Shown here: positions 39,301-52,227 of the stretch, piece by piece
Layout: each line of letters starts with the position of its first letter
Position numbering within the stretch: the first letter of the stretch is position 1
Origin: Aurantiochytrium sp. KH105
Lineage: Eukaryota > Sar > Bigyra > Thraustochytrida > Thraustochytriidae
Length of the DNA: 64,000 nucleotides
Assembly: GCA_003116975.1 (NCBI GenBank)
Contig: BGKB01000090.1
Span: forward strand, 310,001-374,000
Direction: 5' to 3'
Notes under the pieces: model-generated
The model's input: only the letters and a program-made list of their open reading frames with translations
Databases searched by the model: none
Told to the model about the DNA's origin: nothing
Made by a program: the position numbers and the translations under genes

Positions 39301-42300
39301 CCCCACGGGAAGTTGTCCGTCCGCAGCAGCATGTGAAGCGCCATCGGCGCGGAGACGATATGTAATCGGAGATGCAAGCAAATTGGACACCAGCAACGGG
39401 GCTTCGAAAGAGATGATGCGAAGCGAGGTTCCGGACTGGTGTGGTGAAGCATGCTCACCCAAACGACGCTTTGCCCAAGGCTTGCGCTTTGCATGCCGCC
39501 GCGTGTAGTCGCGGCCCCGAAGTGCATTCTGGTTCCCATTCAGAGCAGCTGCTGCCGCAGCAGCTGTGGACGCGAGCGATGTCTTCTGCTGGCCAGAGCT
39601 TGAACCTCCGGACAAGGATGACACACGTCCATGATAGGCAGATGAGCTCCAAAGTCCATTCATGAACCGATCGCCCCCTCTGCCAACACCATTCTGTCCT
39701 GTGCCACGACCATTGCTCGGTCCACCTCGACCGGGCATGTCGTTACCATTCTGACCCATGACCCCATTGCCTGCGACGGGGCCGACCGGGCCAGGATGAT
39801 TCGTCCCCCTGCGGCCGGCCTTGCCGCCCAACCCAGATCCATTTCTGCTATCTTGATCCCAAGTTGAGCTTGAGAGCGCCTTGACGGCATCGACACCCGA
39901 ACGACAGTCCACGGCGCAATACGTCATGAGATGGTCATGCTCGTCCTCACCAGGTCCTCCGGCAGCAAAGTCGAGTGTTGTCCGCATTGATGACGCCTCC
40001 GAGCAGTCGGACGAAAGATCTACCGGAAGCCCCACAGATTGAAAGTCATAAGGATCGCTGTATGCCGAAGGACGAACAGACACCTTGACAACATGCGCGT
40101 TGATGAGCTCCGCGACGTGCACGGGTACAGGGATGACCTCGCCAGGTGCCAAGCGGTACTTGAAGAGAGTCTCCTTGGGCATGGCGCCTCGACTCGAATT
40201 GCCATGGTTGGTAGTTGGAACAACGACCTCCATTGGCCCCACGCAGTGATTCCGCAGCAAAAGGTTGGAGCGGACGCACACAACCTTGGCGGAGCCCACG
40301 GCGACAACGTCGCATGTCACCGTGATGGCGCGAACTTCGGGGTGTTTGGATGTAGCTCCGAGCCGAAACAAAAATGACCCTTCGCGGTCGAGCGGGATAT
40401 CGCGCAGCGGCTGCCATGGCGACTCTTGCACACTCGCATCGGGCGAACGCATAATGAGGGAGACCTTGCGCCCATCCGCTTCGGGGTGGTCGCGCCTCCC
40501 TGTGGCGATGCCCAGACCGTCGAACTGGATCGGCATCTCAGAGCCAGACTGAAGGGGCCGCACCTCCCCATCCCGCGTCCAGAACGCAATCGGGAGGCCT
40601 GTCTCATTGTAAATGCGAAAAAGACTAACGGAATCGCGCTGAAACTCGTTTCGACCAACGTGGGTCTTGTCGGGATTCCAAATTTGCGTCGCTCCCGAGA
40701 CGCTTTCCACAAAAGCTTCGGTGAGGTTCACATTCAAGATTGATTGCGAATCAACACTTGCTGACATACGAAGACCCCGCAAGTGACCCCTTTCCGCCGT
40801 TGGGACGAGCGCGCGCACCTGCACCCGCCAGGGTTCAAGAAGTGGTTCCCATGCGCCGAGGCGGTGATTGTACGAGTCAGCTCCAATGGCAATACGAGTT
40901 CGAGCGAGAAGGCCATTCGGCCCAATGTCGATATCACTGTCTGAGCGACGGGCCACGAGCTCAACGACCGGAGAACTTTGCCCATGCATATCATCCACGA
41001 GCAGAAAACGAGCCCCTGTGAAGTCGAGGCGGAAGTGGGCTCCGGCCACAGAGGCGCCCAAGGTCTTCTCTGCAAGCTCCCCTACCGCAGCCCTTGCCGC
41101 GGCGCTTTTGTCTTGAGTAGAATCTGGGTCGCCACGCGCTGAATTGCTTGCTGCGCGCAGCGCGCCCCCTCCCCGAGAGGCTTCCACAGTCGCCTCGTTC
41201 TGCGGCGAACCTGCCCTTTCGGACGCTCTGAGCCCGCTTGCGCGACCGGGGTTACGTGCCGCAGTCGTCGAATCATTCGAAGGAGAGCTTGCACGGGTTT
41301 TGCGGTGGCCATTCGTATGGCCAGCCTCGACACTGCCCAGCGACTCCCCCTGAACAGTATTTTCGAGGTCTGTGAGAAAGTGCGCCACGCGTTGTGCAAT
41401 CTCAGCGACAGCGCGAATCTCATTGTAAGAGACTTGCGAGTCGATCTGGCCCACACCAGCGTCGAGTATATGAGTCGGCCGGTTTGAACCTTCGCGAGGG
41501 CCAACGCGATAACGAACAGAAGCTTGGAAGGGTTGCACGAGCACAGACAATTGCTGCGCTCGAGATGTAGTCTCGCGCGAGGCGTGTGAGCCCGCTGAGC
41601 CAGGACGCTGTAGCTGCCCACTGGACGGACGTCGCGTGCCAAGACGGAGGGAGCAAGCGTTAATGTCAAGCACCCACTCAGGTCTTTTGGTGACCATGAT
41701 AGTTTTGCGCGGAATCGTAAATGAGCTGCGCATGACGAGATCTCGTTGTTCAATGCTTGACGAAAGCTTTGTTGCGAGTGAGAAGTCGAGATGCGCTGAC
41801 AATGCGCGCGAGTCCTTCTGTTTAGGATGCTCCATGACATGTATCTCGAGTCCAACCACGTTCACGTCCACATTTGTCACGGTCTCCCACAGCATGGACT
41901 TCATGGGGAGCGTAGCTCGAACGCGCGACCGCCGGCCCTGCGGCGACGAAGTGATACGCTCAGAGGCATCATCTCCAGAGTCTGACGCCCATGAAAATAC
42001 CGGAGCAAGGGAGGCAGAGTCAAGCCCTGGAAACAGGCGACCACCTGGCATTGGGGAACGAAACGCTGGCTCCCCAGTACGCGAAGCGCCGCCACTTCGC
42101 CCCTGCGAAGGACGACTCACAACGCTCCCCGGTCCGCCGCTGTTCCGCGAAACGAGAGACCTGGCGCGCTCAAATAAGTGGGGCATTGTCGTCTTCTCTG
42201 TGACGGTGCTCCCAGCCCCCCCGGCTCGGCTCTGGCTCTCACTTGGAACTGCCGCACCTGCGTCTTGCGCCATATCGCCCGTAGAGACGCTCAAATCTGG

Positions 42301-45300
42301 GAAGCGTGGCGGCCAGAGGTTCTGCATTCGAGCGTGCTCCTCGGCCTCATTGGTCCACTTGGCTCCAGCTAGCACGAGTGCTTGCACGAGGCACAGCTCC
42401 GTGTTCGCAATATCGACCTTGATGGTCTCCTCTGTGACCTGATGCACAAAAGAGGCACGCTCGGGACGCCGTTTGGGTTTTTGAAGTTTCCGGGACCAGG
42501 TCGCGGACACAAAAGCTGTTTCTACTTCCTCTTCCACGAGCATCATACCTGGTCGAGGGAGTGAAGAAGACTTTGCAGCAGAAGGAGGCTCAGAAGATGT
42601 CGTCAATGACCCCGCCCCAAAGCCGCCAGCGTCAATCATGTTGTCGGATGCGTCCTGCAAATGCTTTGGACGCTGGTCCGAGAGGGATAGTTTTCCAATT
42701 TCCAGATTTCCAAAGCTCGAGCCCTGACGCGTCTGTGCAAAAGAGGCGAAAAACGGTCCCATTTCCAGTCGGCCGAGCGGTTCTGCATTGCTTCGCAATG
42801 ACATAGTTCTCCGGCTGCCCGCGCGGCGCATATGCGCCAAACCAGCATTGGGGAAAGGAGGAACTGCAACGGGGAATGTATGGGCAGATCCTCCGAGTCC
42901 ACCATGGCGAGATTCGTCTTTGCCAAGGCGGCTGGAAGTGCTGCTCCACAGTAGCGCCAGCGTCATGTTGGAAAGCTCAAAGTCTATATCCATAATGAGA
43001 GTGTCGCGCGTGCTTCGTGGATCCTCCCCTGAACACCTGCGCGCGATGTCGCCTCGTTCGCGCGCAGTGGTGACGGTGTCATCCTTCTTCTCCAGGTCAT
43101 CGTCATGGTCTGGCGTAGGACACGAGCACAACGAAAGCTGAGAACCGTGATCCCCGTTCTCGTTGGCAGACAGAGGAAGTCCGCCATTCCGGCCGGTACC
43201 TTGAAGGCCTCCGCCATCTGCCGCTCCTGAAGGATCAATCTGTGCTTGCATATTGCGAAGCTTAACTGTGATATCTTGCGCATCGAGACCTGCAAGGTGG
43301 TCGAGAATACCGCTCAGCGTCGCCACGTGCAGCTCAGAGATACGAAGTGCAAAGTGAGAGACACTGAGCTTTGCTTTGATGGCTTGAGGTCCGGCATCTG
43401 CTTTGCGTGGACTCAAGCTCCACATCCAGTACTGCGACAGCTCTGATTGGGCAAAAGCTTCCTGGCAGAAAGGGTCGTGCTGTGCCCGACACACCCAAGC
43501 TGTACCGATGTGACGCACAACTTTGGCATGAATTGATGTATCCTGAATGATTTTGAATGAGGTGGTGTCTCCAGCGAACGCAGCCTCGGGTACCTGCATC
43601 GACAGATTTGATACGCGAAGAGAAATCGACTCGACGGCATGAAGCGCATGCGCTCCGTTGGGTTTGTCTCGAAGCAAGTCAGCCTGCTCTGCAGCGCTCG
43701 AATCACCTAGAAAGAATTGGTTGTGCAAGTCTGCTGCGCCCACGTGAATGATACCCATGGGAGAACCCTGCTGCGTGCTCGGGATTTCGAGCGCGCAGTC
43801 AAAGAGAAGTACTTGGACGCTGTTCAGGTCCACAAGGCGCTCGAGCTTTGGCTGATTCTTTGCGGATTGTGAAGGATGTCCATTGCTCTGCAACCGAGCG
43901 CTTACGCGTCGGTCTGGCCACTCGCTCTGACTTGAATTGCCGGTAACACTCTCGCTGGCGACGCCCCGATTGTCATCGTGGTTGGGCCCGCCATCGTCGT
44001 CATCATCATTTGCGCGTCGACCTCCCCTTTGGGTCCGCTCCAGCTTTTGGTCTTCGCGAATCACTGCATACTCCATGCTTTGAGAAAGAGATCGCAAGAG
44101 GTCTCCCTCGTAAATGTAATCGATAGCAGCATGCAGAAAGTCGACATTGGCGCGGCAGAAAAAGGACCGTACCTGAAACTGCACATCCGCATGCACCGGC
44201 AATGCTGGCACTGCCACGTCCGAAGCCTCTTCGAGATCTCTGGGCACTTTGCAAGACAGATCTTCAGCCTTTTCATGTTGATGTTGCAGGGCCTGCGTAT
44301 TGCGGCAGCCTCGATGCCCGCAGCCTTGCGTGGAAGCGAGCCGTTGCCTGCTATCCTGGCTGCAGGAGTCAGCCCTCGAAACCGCTGCCTGAGCTGCGTC
44401 CTTGGGTATCTTTTTTCGCGCTGAGGGCACCGCCGCGTCGAGTGTTGGGGGTCCTCCGGCATGCGGAGAAGTGGGCGGAGAGTCACGTAGATAGGAATCC
44501 AAAACATCGTCGAGATCAAGGTGAGGCACACTGTCGCGCCCAGCGCTGCGCGGCTCCTTTTGTAGATCTTCGTCGACATTTTCCGATTTGCTCTCATTTG
44601 GGCCATCTTCCCGACTCTTCGTACGGGCAGCCGCACTTTGGTCTTCGCGTTGAGACGAGGCGAGGTCAAGCGCGGGGCCGTCGCCAGCCGTGTCGAGACC
44701 ATCGTCGTCATCCTCCACTGGGAGTGGAGAGCCAACAACAAGCCGATTCTTTCTCCACTCTTCAGAGTAAAAGGTGCTCTGTAGTAAAAGCAAGGGTCGC
44801 TTATCATTTTCCCGCCGGCGACTGCCCATGATAAGAACGCCTGGAGCTTCGTCGTTTCCGAGAGAAAGCTCCTTTTCGGAGATGGTGAATGTTGCATCTG
44901 CCAAATTGGTTCGACGGCGCTGTTCGAAAGCAGAGCCAATCCCGGTGAGACAGTCACGCAGAGCAAAGTTGCCCAGGCGCGCCGACACGGAAGACTGGCC
45001 GTCCTCGCGAGTTGCAGCACGCAGCTCAACTTCATGAACTTTCAGCTCTGCTAGTGCAACCTCGTGGGTTCCGTTGCCGGCTCGAGGAGGTTTGGATACT
45101 CGGACAGAGGTGCGAGGCTCTGCAGCATTAGCTGTATTCTCTCTGCGGCTCGAGCGTGATTGACGGACCGAGCGCTGCTTGGGATGCGCGCCGACAAAAG
45201 CAATGGTGAGCTGTTTAAGCGTCGCTTGAACTTGGGCTTGGATCGCGTCAGTCCCTGTCGAGGCAATCGGGGGCGATGGCTGCGATGATGCTTGCCGCTC

Positions 45301-48300
45301 GAGGCGATCTTGAGGTCCCGCGTTGACATTGTTGGGCGACGTCGAACAAGCACCGACATCTCCTGAGCCTGAGAGGATCGCTGTGCTTCCAAAGGCATCC
45401 AAGAGAGCACTAAGCACAGACTGAGAAAACGTAACATCAATAGCTCCACCGCTGATCCGAAGGTCCGCGCCGACCCCACCGTAGAGCGGCGAATCCTTGG
45501 CGAGGGCCTGCAATCCAACTGCAAAAAAGGACCCTTCGTTCTCGACCTCGGAATGAAGCCGAGGTCTGTCGATGCGACGTTCAAGAAGGCGAGTATTCGA
45601 GCGTGAGCGCATGGGCGTCTGTGTTGTGGCGCGCTTCACGAGCTGAGGGAACTCGGCCAGACGGTCCGCAATGCCAGGGCTCAGTCGAACTTCTGTAAGG
45701 TCTTTGCCGACGACATCGTGTACTGTGACGGAGCGCATGGAGAAGTCAACGGAGGTTTCCATGGTGCGAAGAGACGCCTGAAAAGAAATGTTCTCGACCA
45801 GAACGAGAACGATTCCCTCGTACTCTTCGTAAACGACTTCTCGGGCCATTGTGTCATCACCTTCACCGGCCGCAACGCTGGGATCTTCTTCGTCGTCGCT
45901 CGTTCTGGCACCACTTTTGCCTAGATTCTCGTTTTCCGCGCGGTCGCCCGTGCCCTCTTCGTCGTCGCTCTCGCCTGCAAGAACTTCCTCGAGGGCTTCG
46001 TCGATGAGGGACGATGAAAAGCGCTTCATTTTGTCACTCACGGCGCTTCGGGAGCCAGCGTTGGCGCTTTGCTTAACGGTGGCGTCCAAGGACTTGGTGG
46101 GTGTCTTTGTTTTTCGCGAGTAATGAAACAGGGACGGAGAGCCCTCTCGCCGCTCAAGTTCATTGATTTCATCGAGCCAATCCCGGACGTGAGGCTTGAT
46201 GACAGGCTTTTGTCGCGGAGATCCAAGCTCGCGACTCATGTCGGAGGTGCTCGCGGTCGCGCCTTCTCGTTCGCTGACACTCTGACTGTTGGCGGATGTA
46301 TAACGAGACGGGCCAGAGAGACCATTCGACCCTCGCCGGATCGGTGCATCGTCATCGATGGAGTCCAGTCCAAATGACCGTCGTCTCGCGCGAGCAGCAT
46401 TCTTCGCTGTAGCTTGCGTGGTGTTGGCTGCGGCGCCCGGGACGATCTTTGGCCGGCTCACGCTCAGCATAATAAACTCGATGCTCATTGAACATTGAAG
46501 ATAGGACACGTTTGTCCGTGCTCTGGGTGTTTCATCGGCACTCGCAGAGTCTGGCTGGAGACCACCCTCGCCCAGTTCGTCGCCCTGAAGCGCCGAAACA
46601 AAGCTCGAGACGCTTTCGCTTTCAGACAATTGCTGACGACGAAATGAAGTGTGGGTCACGGAACCCACCGTGGTGTAAAAGTCATTATCAAAGTCGTCAA
46701 TATCATCGACGCCTCCTCCGCCGCCGCCGCCATCTTCGAGAGACGGTACCACAAGGTCTTCGTCTGCAGTCCGGAGCGTCTCGTGAAGAGAGGCCGCAAT
46801 GGATGCTGACTCCCAGTCCGAGGAATCGAGTCGGCGCGCCGCAGGCCCACGCGGTGAAGCTGGGGCGCTCGGACCCGAGGAGGATGCTGTCGTGCCCATG
46901 AAACTCTTTGAACGCCGGGGCGAAAGCTCTTCAGGGGTTGGGCCGCCTGCTGCCGTCGTGGACGCACTCGAGGCAGCCAGCGAAGTCACGGAGGGGAGAC
47001 GGTGAAAGCGATCCTGGCGCAAGTTTGCATGGCCTCCGACGCTGCTTGAAACAGACTCTGCGCTACTGTTCAAATGCAGACTTGGCATGCGGCTTTCGAG
47101 TGGGGCGAGACCCTCGATACCTGAGAGGCCGGCAAGAGGCGAGCTCACGCTCCGATGAAAGGGCGAGGTAATGTCCGAAACGGAAGCAAAGCGGGGACTC
47201 GCCTCCCCCGGGGCACGCGATGGGAACCCTTGTGCATTTCCTTGCGCTTGTGGGCCGCTGTCGCCGCCTCCACCGATGACGAGCTCTCCAGCATCAAAGC
47301 CGCGATAGTTGGATTCCTGGGTTGAAGTAGCCGACTGTAGCGAGTTGGCAACTTGCGCCATGGCTTCGTACTTTTCTGGAGTAAGGTGAATATGTAACGA
47401 TGGAAGGTTGGCGGAAAACTTGTACTGAGGTAACGTCCGATCGTACTGAAGGATGCTGACGCACAAGATGACGTTGAACGTGAAACGATCAATGACGTGC
47501 ATGTGACGACGATGTTGTTCTGCGCCTGACCGCCAGTTTGTGTCCATACTGGTTGCAAGGACCTGCACGTTGGAGCAAGAGATTTTGTACTCGTCGAAAA
47601 AGCGCGACATTTCACTCGTCGATAGCGTGCTCTCCACGAGACTTCCTGTCGTTCCACGCACACGCAAGCGCGGGGGCTCCAGCGATGACGAAGGCGAGTT
47701 GGTGGGGTCAACCAGAGGCGATCCATAGACCTTGGCTGTTTTGCTGCCAGACTCACCAACTGCTGCCGAGCGATCTCGCGAAGAACGCTTTGTAGGCAGA
47801 TGCGATGGCGAAGCATCTCGAGAGGAACGAGCCTCACGTTTGACAGGCGACAACGCTTTGTCGCGAATGGTCATACGCCCAAAATCAACCAGCACGAGCT
47901 TGATGTCCTCTTCTGCAGTACCTGCGGGAACCTGTTGAGGGAGAATGAGCAGCGGCGCCTGCATATCAACGTCCATCGACACGGAAAAGTGATTCTGGTA
48001 AGCATACTCGACCTTGGCCCGATTCCGCGACTGCACGTTGGAAAAGTCATTGATGGAGGCTAGTTGTGCCTCTCGGTAGGTGAATACAGAGTCCGGAATT
48101 TGAAAGGCTGCCGATACGCGGTCGACGCACGATGGGCTATAGATCAGCTCAAGAGGGCGAAGACGTAATCGAAGCGACATGTCCGCACCGGTCTCCGGAC
48201 AGTGCGAGTCAACCTCAAGGGAGAAGACAGCCGTGCCCCGAGGACGCGAAGCGCGCATACCACGACCGCGCGACGAGCGAACACCCCACAGCTCGCTGTT

Positions 48301-51300
48301 CGAGTCTGCTGCCACATGCCGGGCCCTCAGCATGCGATGCGCCGATGATCCGTCCTCACTCAGACCTTCAGGATACGATGTTGTTTCGTCAATGTCTCCG
48401 ATGCCTGCAGCCCCAATCCCTGCGCCAGGGCCTCCGCCGCGACGACTGCCTTCAAAATCGGAAAAGGAAGGCAAGAGAGGTTCGGGCACAGGCAGACCAT
48501 CGTCTCCTTCCATTAAACTTGCACTTCCTGGAATGTCAAAGCCAGCGAGCGTTGCTGCCCACGCGGCAGAGCTCACGGATGTTGAATGACGACGACGCTG
48601 CTCCGTCTGACGCGCGCTTCGCTGAAGCATCTGACGCTCCATGGCTTTGCGCTTTCGGTAATTAAATTCCATGCGCTCAGCAGCCCCGCTCCAAGCGGGC
48701 GGTGTCACATGCGATGCGCGATCGAGATCCGAAAAGGCAGAAACGCCCGACGAAAAGGTATCGGCAAGGCCAAGCCCGGGGCCAGCCGTCATCTCTTTCA
48801 GTGCAACAATGCGTGTAAAGCGCTCGTCGCTGGAGCACCAGTCAAAGACTTCAAGATTCTCCAAAGACAGAAGCGCTCGGTCCGTTCCATTTTCGCGTTT
48901 GGACACACGTACACTTGTACCCCAAAAGTGCACATCCACGAGCAAATCAGGGGTCGCAAGGGCGTCAGCGGGATTTGCATTGTCCCAAAGCTGCAGTCGA
49001 CACTCCTCCATCCGAAAGCGCATGACGGACTTGAAGCGCGCAGCACGCGGCCCGGATCCGTTTGCTGCCCCATTCGTGGACTTTGATCCGGCACCACCAC
49101 TCTTGCCCGCTGCTCCACCTTTTCCATTTGCTCCGAGTTTGCCGGCCGCCCCATTCCCGCTTTGCCCTGCAGACCGAGATTTCGACCCAGCGTGCTTGCC
49201 TCGGGCCGGATCATTTCCATTGGGATCCGAGACGAGAATCTCCGTTGGGTCAAAGCTAAGCATTTCAAAGAGTCGCGCCTGCTCTTCACGCGTCATGAGC
49301 GGTCTTTCGTGATGAAAGGCCGCCGCAGAAGCAGAGGATGAGGTGGCAGGCCGCTGCTGTTGCGCATGGCTCGCGCCAGAGCTGCCGCCCAGACCCACGG
49401 CCCAGCCTGCCCAGCCAAAGACGGCTCCGGCCCAACTTGGAGTATCCTCGGCTGCCCCCGTCGGACCGCTGGCTGGAAGACCCGATGCACGACGTTCTAG
49501 CTCGACGAGGCGAAGGTGAGCGCGCTCGAGTCGAAGCTGGTGTTCCGCGAGAGATCGAAAGTACATGACATCCTGAACGTCGTAGCGATCTTCGAGATCC
49601 TCAAGAATTGAGCGCTCGTGGGCGTTGAGTTCAAGATAGTCGGTGACAACGATTGTTGTGCTTGCATCGCCATCTCGGGCAGTCTCATCCTCATCGAGCA
49701 GAGTTCCGCCCGAATTCTCCTCGTTGCCTCGCGAGGACGGACTTGCGTTGCCCTGGCCTTGACTTGCGCTTTCATAAGCTGAGTCAGCGCGTCGCTCCTT
49801 CAAACGCTTTTCTGCGGCCGAACGCGGGGTACCCTGTATCTCGGCGATCCGCCGCCCACGGCGGATCATGTCCCTGCGAAGCTGCAACGGGGAGTCGACG
49901 GCGGCTTGGGCCACGGATGACTGTGGGCGCTGACCCTTGCGAGAGGGCGTTCCCGCAGAGGCGGCTACTTCGCTCCGAGGTCGGCCGGCTAAACTGCGTT
50001 TCCAAAGTTCAATGTACAGGAGTCGGTCTTGGCGACGATCAGTGATATACTCGGGGGAAAACCTCCTGCGGCGCTCTTGAACATTTTCAAGTGTGGCTCG
50101 AATGGCGAACTGCCACCAAATTCTCGGTGCGTCACGCACAGTAACGCCCTGCGGGCGAAATTGGGCATAGGGGTACGACTTTTCGGCGGCGTCGAAAGCA
50201 GCAAGCATTTCCCATGCATCGAGATACTGAAATCGCTCCAGAACTAGCGTCACCGTGGCAATGTCCAAGTCAACAACCGTGTCAGGGCTCTCAGGGAAGC
50301 GAGGGTCACGGTTGGACTGCATTTTTAGCGTAAGACTGACGGGCTCGAGAACAAAGCAATGCTGGGCGCCGGTACCGAGGCGCGCGCGCGTCTTTTGATG
50401 ACTTGCCGACGCCGCGGCCGCCGCGGCCGCCGCAGCGCTTCGTATTCGCTCAGAGTCCTCGAGTGGGCGATCCGAGGCGGACCCGCGGCCATCGGTGAGC
50501 TCCTCGGCGCTGCCATGTTTGCTCCCTGCGCCGGCAAGGCCGCCCGCGGCCCCACTCCCAGCAGGGGAAGCCTGGGCGCGCGCGCGCCGCGTCTCGCGCT
50601 CGACAAGCCTATAATCTTCTTCTTCTTGCTGCTGTCGCTTGGGAATCATTCGCTCAAAAATTGCTGCCATCTCGGCAAAGGTGCACGTGCTGTAATCGAG
50701 GTCGGCGCCATTCGTGCTCGTTCCTGGAAAGGGGTCCCAGTAGATTGCAAAGTGGTCCAGCCGAAAGAGCTTGTAAGCCAGCAGCTTTTCCAAGTACTTG
50801 CCGGACTCGTCGAGCCGACGCTTGATTTCAGAGACCAAATCCACAAAGCATGGCGTCCAATGCCGATCCGTGGATTGCATCTTGAGGGACTCCCACGTGG
50901 CGCCAACCGAAAAGGCGTGCTTTGGATTCGTGACCCGGTCCTCGTAGCGCACGTGCACATTACGAACATTGAGTTCGATATTGTCCACGATTTTGTTCAT
51001 GAGCCTGGCGGTGAATCCAACCTTGGCCATTTCTTCGGCCTCGCTCATGTGGGCCCTGCTGATGGCGTCTGTATCGTCAGCGTCTCCTGCAGGATTCGTC
51101 ATGCCAGAGGATTTGCGCAATTCTGCCCGTGCAAGATCAGCCTTTTTGCGAGCTTTGACTTTGCGCTGATAGTCCCGCTCATTGTATTCCAGAGAAGGCT
51201 CGAGGATGAGAAAGACGCGGTCGATGGAAATCTCTACGGGTTGACTGCCAAGATGAGTCCATGGAATCTTGACGTCTACCTGGCCAATGAATCCGCGTCG

Positions 51301-51474
51301 TAGTTTAATAGGGACCCCTACCGTGTCAAAAGCGTCCTTGCGCACTTCGAGTTCGGAAAGAACCATATGGCCGCCGTAGATGCTTGTGCTCACCTTGTCT
51401 GGGCGAAAGCATCCATCTTCTACGTATGCACCAAGAACGCGATTAAGCAAGTTGGCAACCCAGCCCTCGAACAT
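32930..51474 (-). CDS. VPS13: VPS13-family bridge-like lipid-transfer protein (two exons: 51474-37831 and 37510-32930)
   Basis: About 6,074 residues, much longer than most VPS13 proteins (about 3,100-4,400). The start at 51474 gives MFEGWVANLLNRVLGAYVED, the classic chorein N-terminus; the frame open to 51759 starts only at a GTG and adds a poly-Glu lead. Order: chorein_N (1 to about 115); a long series of groove-forming repeat segments with many Ser/Asp-rich disordered insertions; VAB/SHR-BD β-propeller region about 3,600-4,548; in exon 2 the polyQ (about 4,934-4,955), an APT1-like segment (about 5,005-5,100), the VPS13_C/ATG2_C helices (about 5,450-5,735, GVFVKPLAGLLKLVKHVSVA) and a PH-like C-terminus (about 5,950-6,065). 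The family moves glycerolipids in bulk between organelles at contact sites; VAB and PH parts choose the membrane. The extra length lies mostly in low-complexity insertions, so the groove itself may be normal. Confidence 0.96.
36288..36353. repeat. (CAG/CTG)n array encoding polyglutamine in VPS13
   Basis: An almost pure run of CTG triplets on plus (CAG codons on the coding strand) giving about 20 glutamines, followed by CCG triplets. It lies in exon 2 between the VAB and APT1-like parts. Confidence 0.95.
37511..37830 (-). other. VPS13 intron (GT-AG, 320 bases)
   Basis: On the coding strand, exon 1 ends TATCAG, followed by the donor GTACGT; the acceptor CTCACAG precedes CGCGGAGCT. The splice is phase 0 and joins LRLYQ to RGAPPQTQQ, restoring the VAB-to-LPYxWD stretch that is continuous in other VPS13 proteins (here HSCPYTWDDLSL). 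A CTGAC branch-site candidate lies about 70 bases before the acceptor. Both exons are in frame at the junction. It is the only intron I can support strongly in this window. Unspliced reading continues for 57 codons to a stop. Confidence 0.9.
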
Positions 51475-52227
51475 CTTCTTTGGCGCCCGATGGGGCCTTT
51501 GCTGCGCAGAGGAAAGGGCGTCACTGTCTGGAGTGAGCTCGCGCTTGACGACCTCCTCCTCCTCCTCCTCCTCCTCCTCCTTCTCCTCGTGGATGCAAAG
51601 CAAAACCAATGGCGAGCGAAGCCGAGCGGCTCTGCTTTCCGCCACTACACTCTTTGTGAAAAGTCTGGGGGGGCTTTTCCGCTTTGCCCGCCCGTACGAC
51701 GTGCAGCCTGCCTGGGCACCCGCCCACCAAGCCCGCCGCCTCGCCGCGCCGCACTGCACGTGCGCGCGACTCGCGGTTCCTTGCCGCCACTCGCGGATCG
51801 AGCTTTGGCGACGACGACGAATCCGAGAGCAGCATTGGCTTATTTGAGGCCTAGCTAGGCCTAGGCCTAGGCCTAGGCCTAGTTTTATTCATGAAAGTCA
51901 TTCTTTGGACGATAAGCCCAGTAGCTCTTCGCTAGGGCCTTCACGCTGTTGAGCGAGATGGGAGGGATGCGACGCATCAGAGCGAGGCAAAAAAGGAAGG
52001 CCTTTGGGCCCTCCGCTAGCCTTTGGTGCTTTCTTCGCTTTGCAAACATGCAGTGAAAGTAGTTCATTGCAGGCCTAGCTAGACCACCAAGAAAGAAACG
52101 AGATTCTACATCGTGGGAACGTGCCGCGACACCGCTGATGCGCGAGCCGTCGACACCAGCGTGGAGAAAGAGCATTTCACGAGAGAACAAGGCAGGCAAG
52201 CGCACATTGAGAAAGAATGGGAAATCA
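51475..52227. promoter_or_regulatory. intergenic region, VPS13 promoter / VOC gene 3' end
   Basis: 753 bases. Next to VPS13 is a CTC triplet run (51549-51580) in its probable leader. Further on are the CCTAGG hexamer array (51847-51882) and a TTTATT at 51884-51889 (AATAAA on minus), the nearest candidate polyadenylation signal for the VOC gene though about 340 bases past its stop. No other gene is supportable. Confidence 0.5.
51847..51882. repeat. (GGCCTA)n palindromic hexamer array
   Basis: Five or more GGCCTA units, each junction forming the palindromes CCTAGG and AGGCCT; one unit is GCTAGG. The related string AGGCCTAGCTAG recurs about 190 bases on, near 52072. Confidence 0.9.

Noticed and set aside
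48671-49312. 213-codon plus-strand open frame within VPS13
   Set aside because: Antisense shadow of VPS13 with Pro/Phe/Ser-rich content and no motif, like many others across 37.6-51.5 kb.
51847-51882. Telomere-like repeat
   Set aside because: The unit GGCCTA is palindromic, not TTAGGG-type, and the array is short and flanked by ordinary genes.
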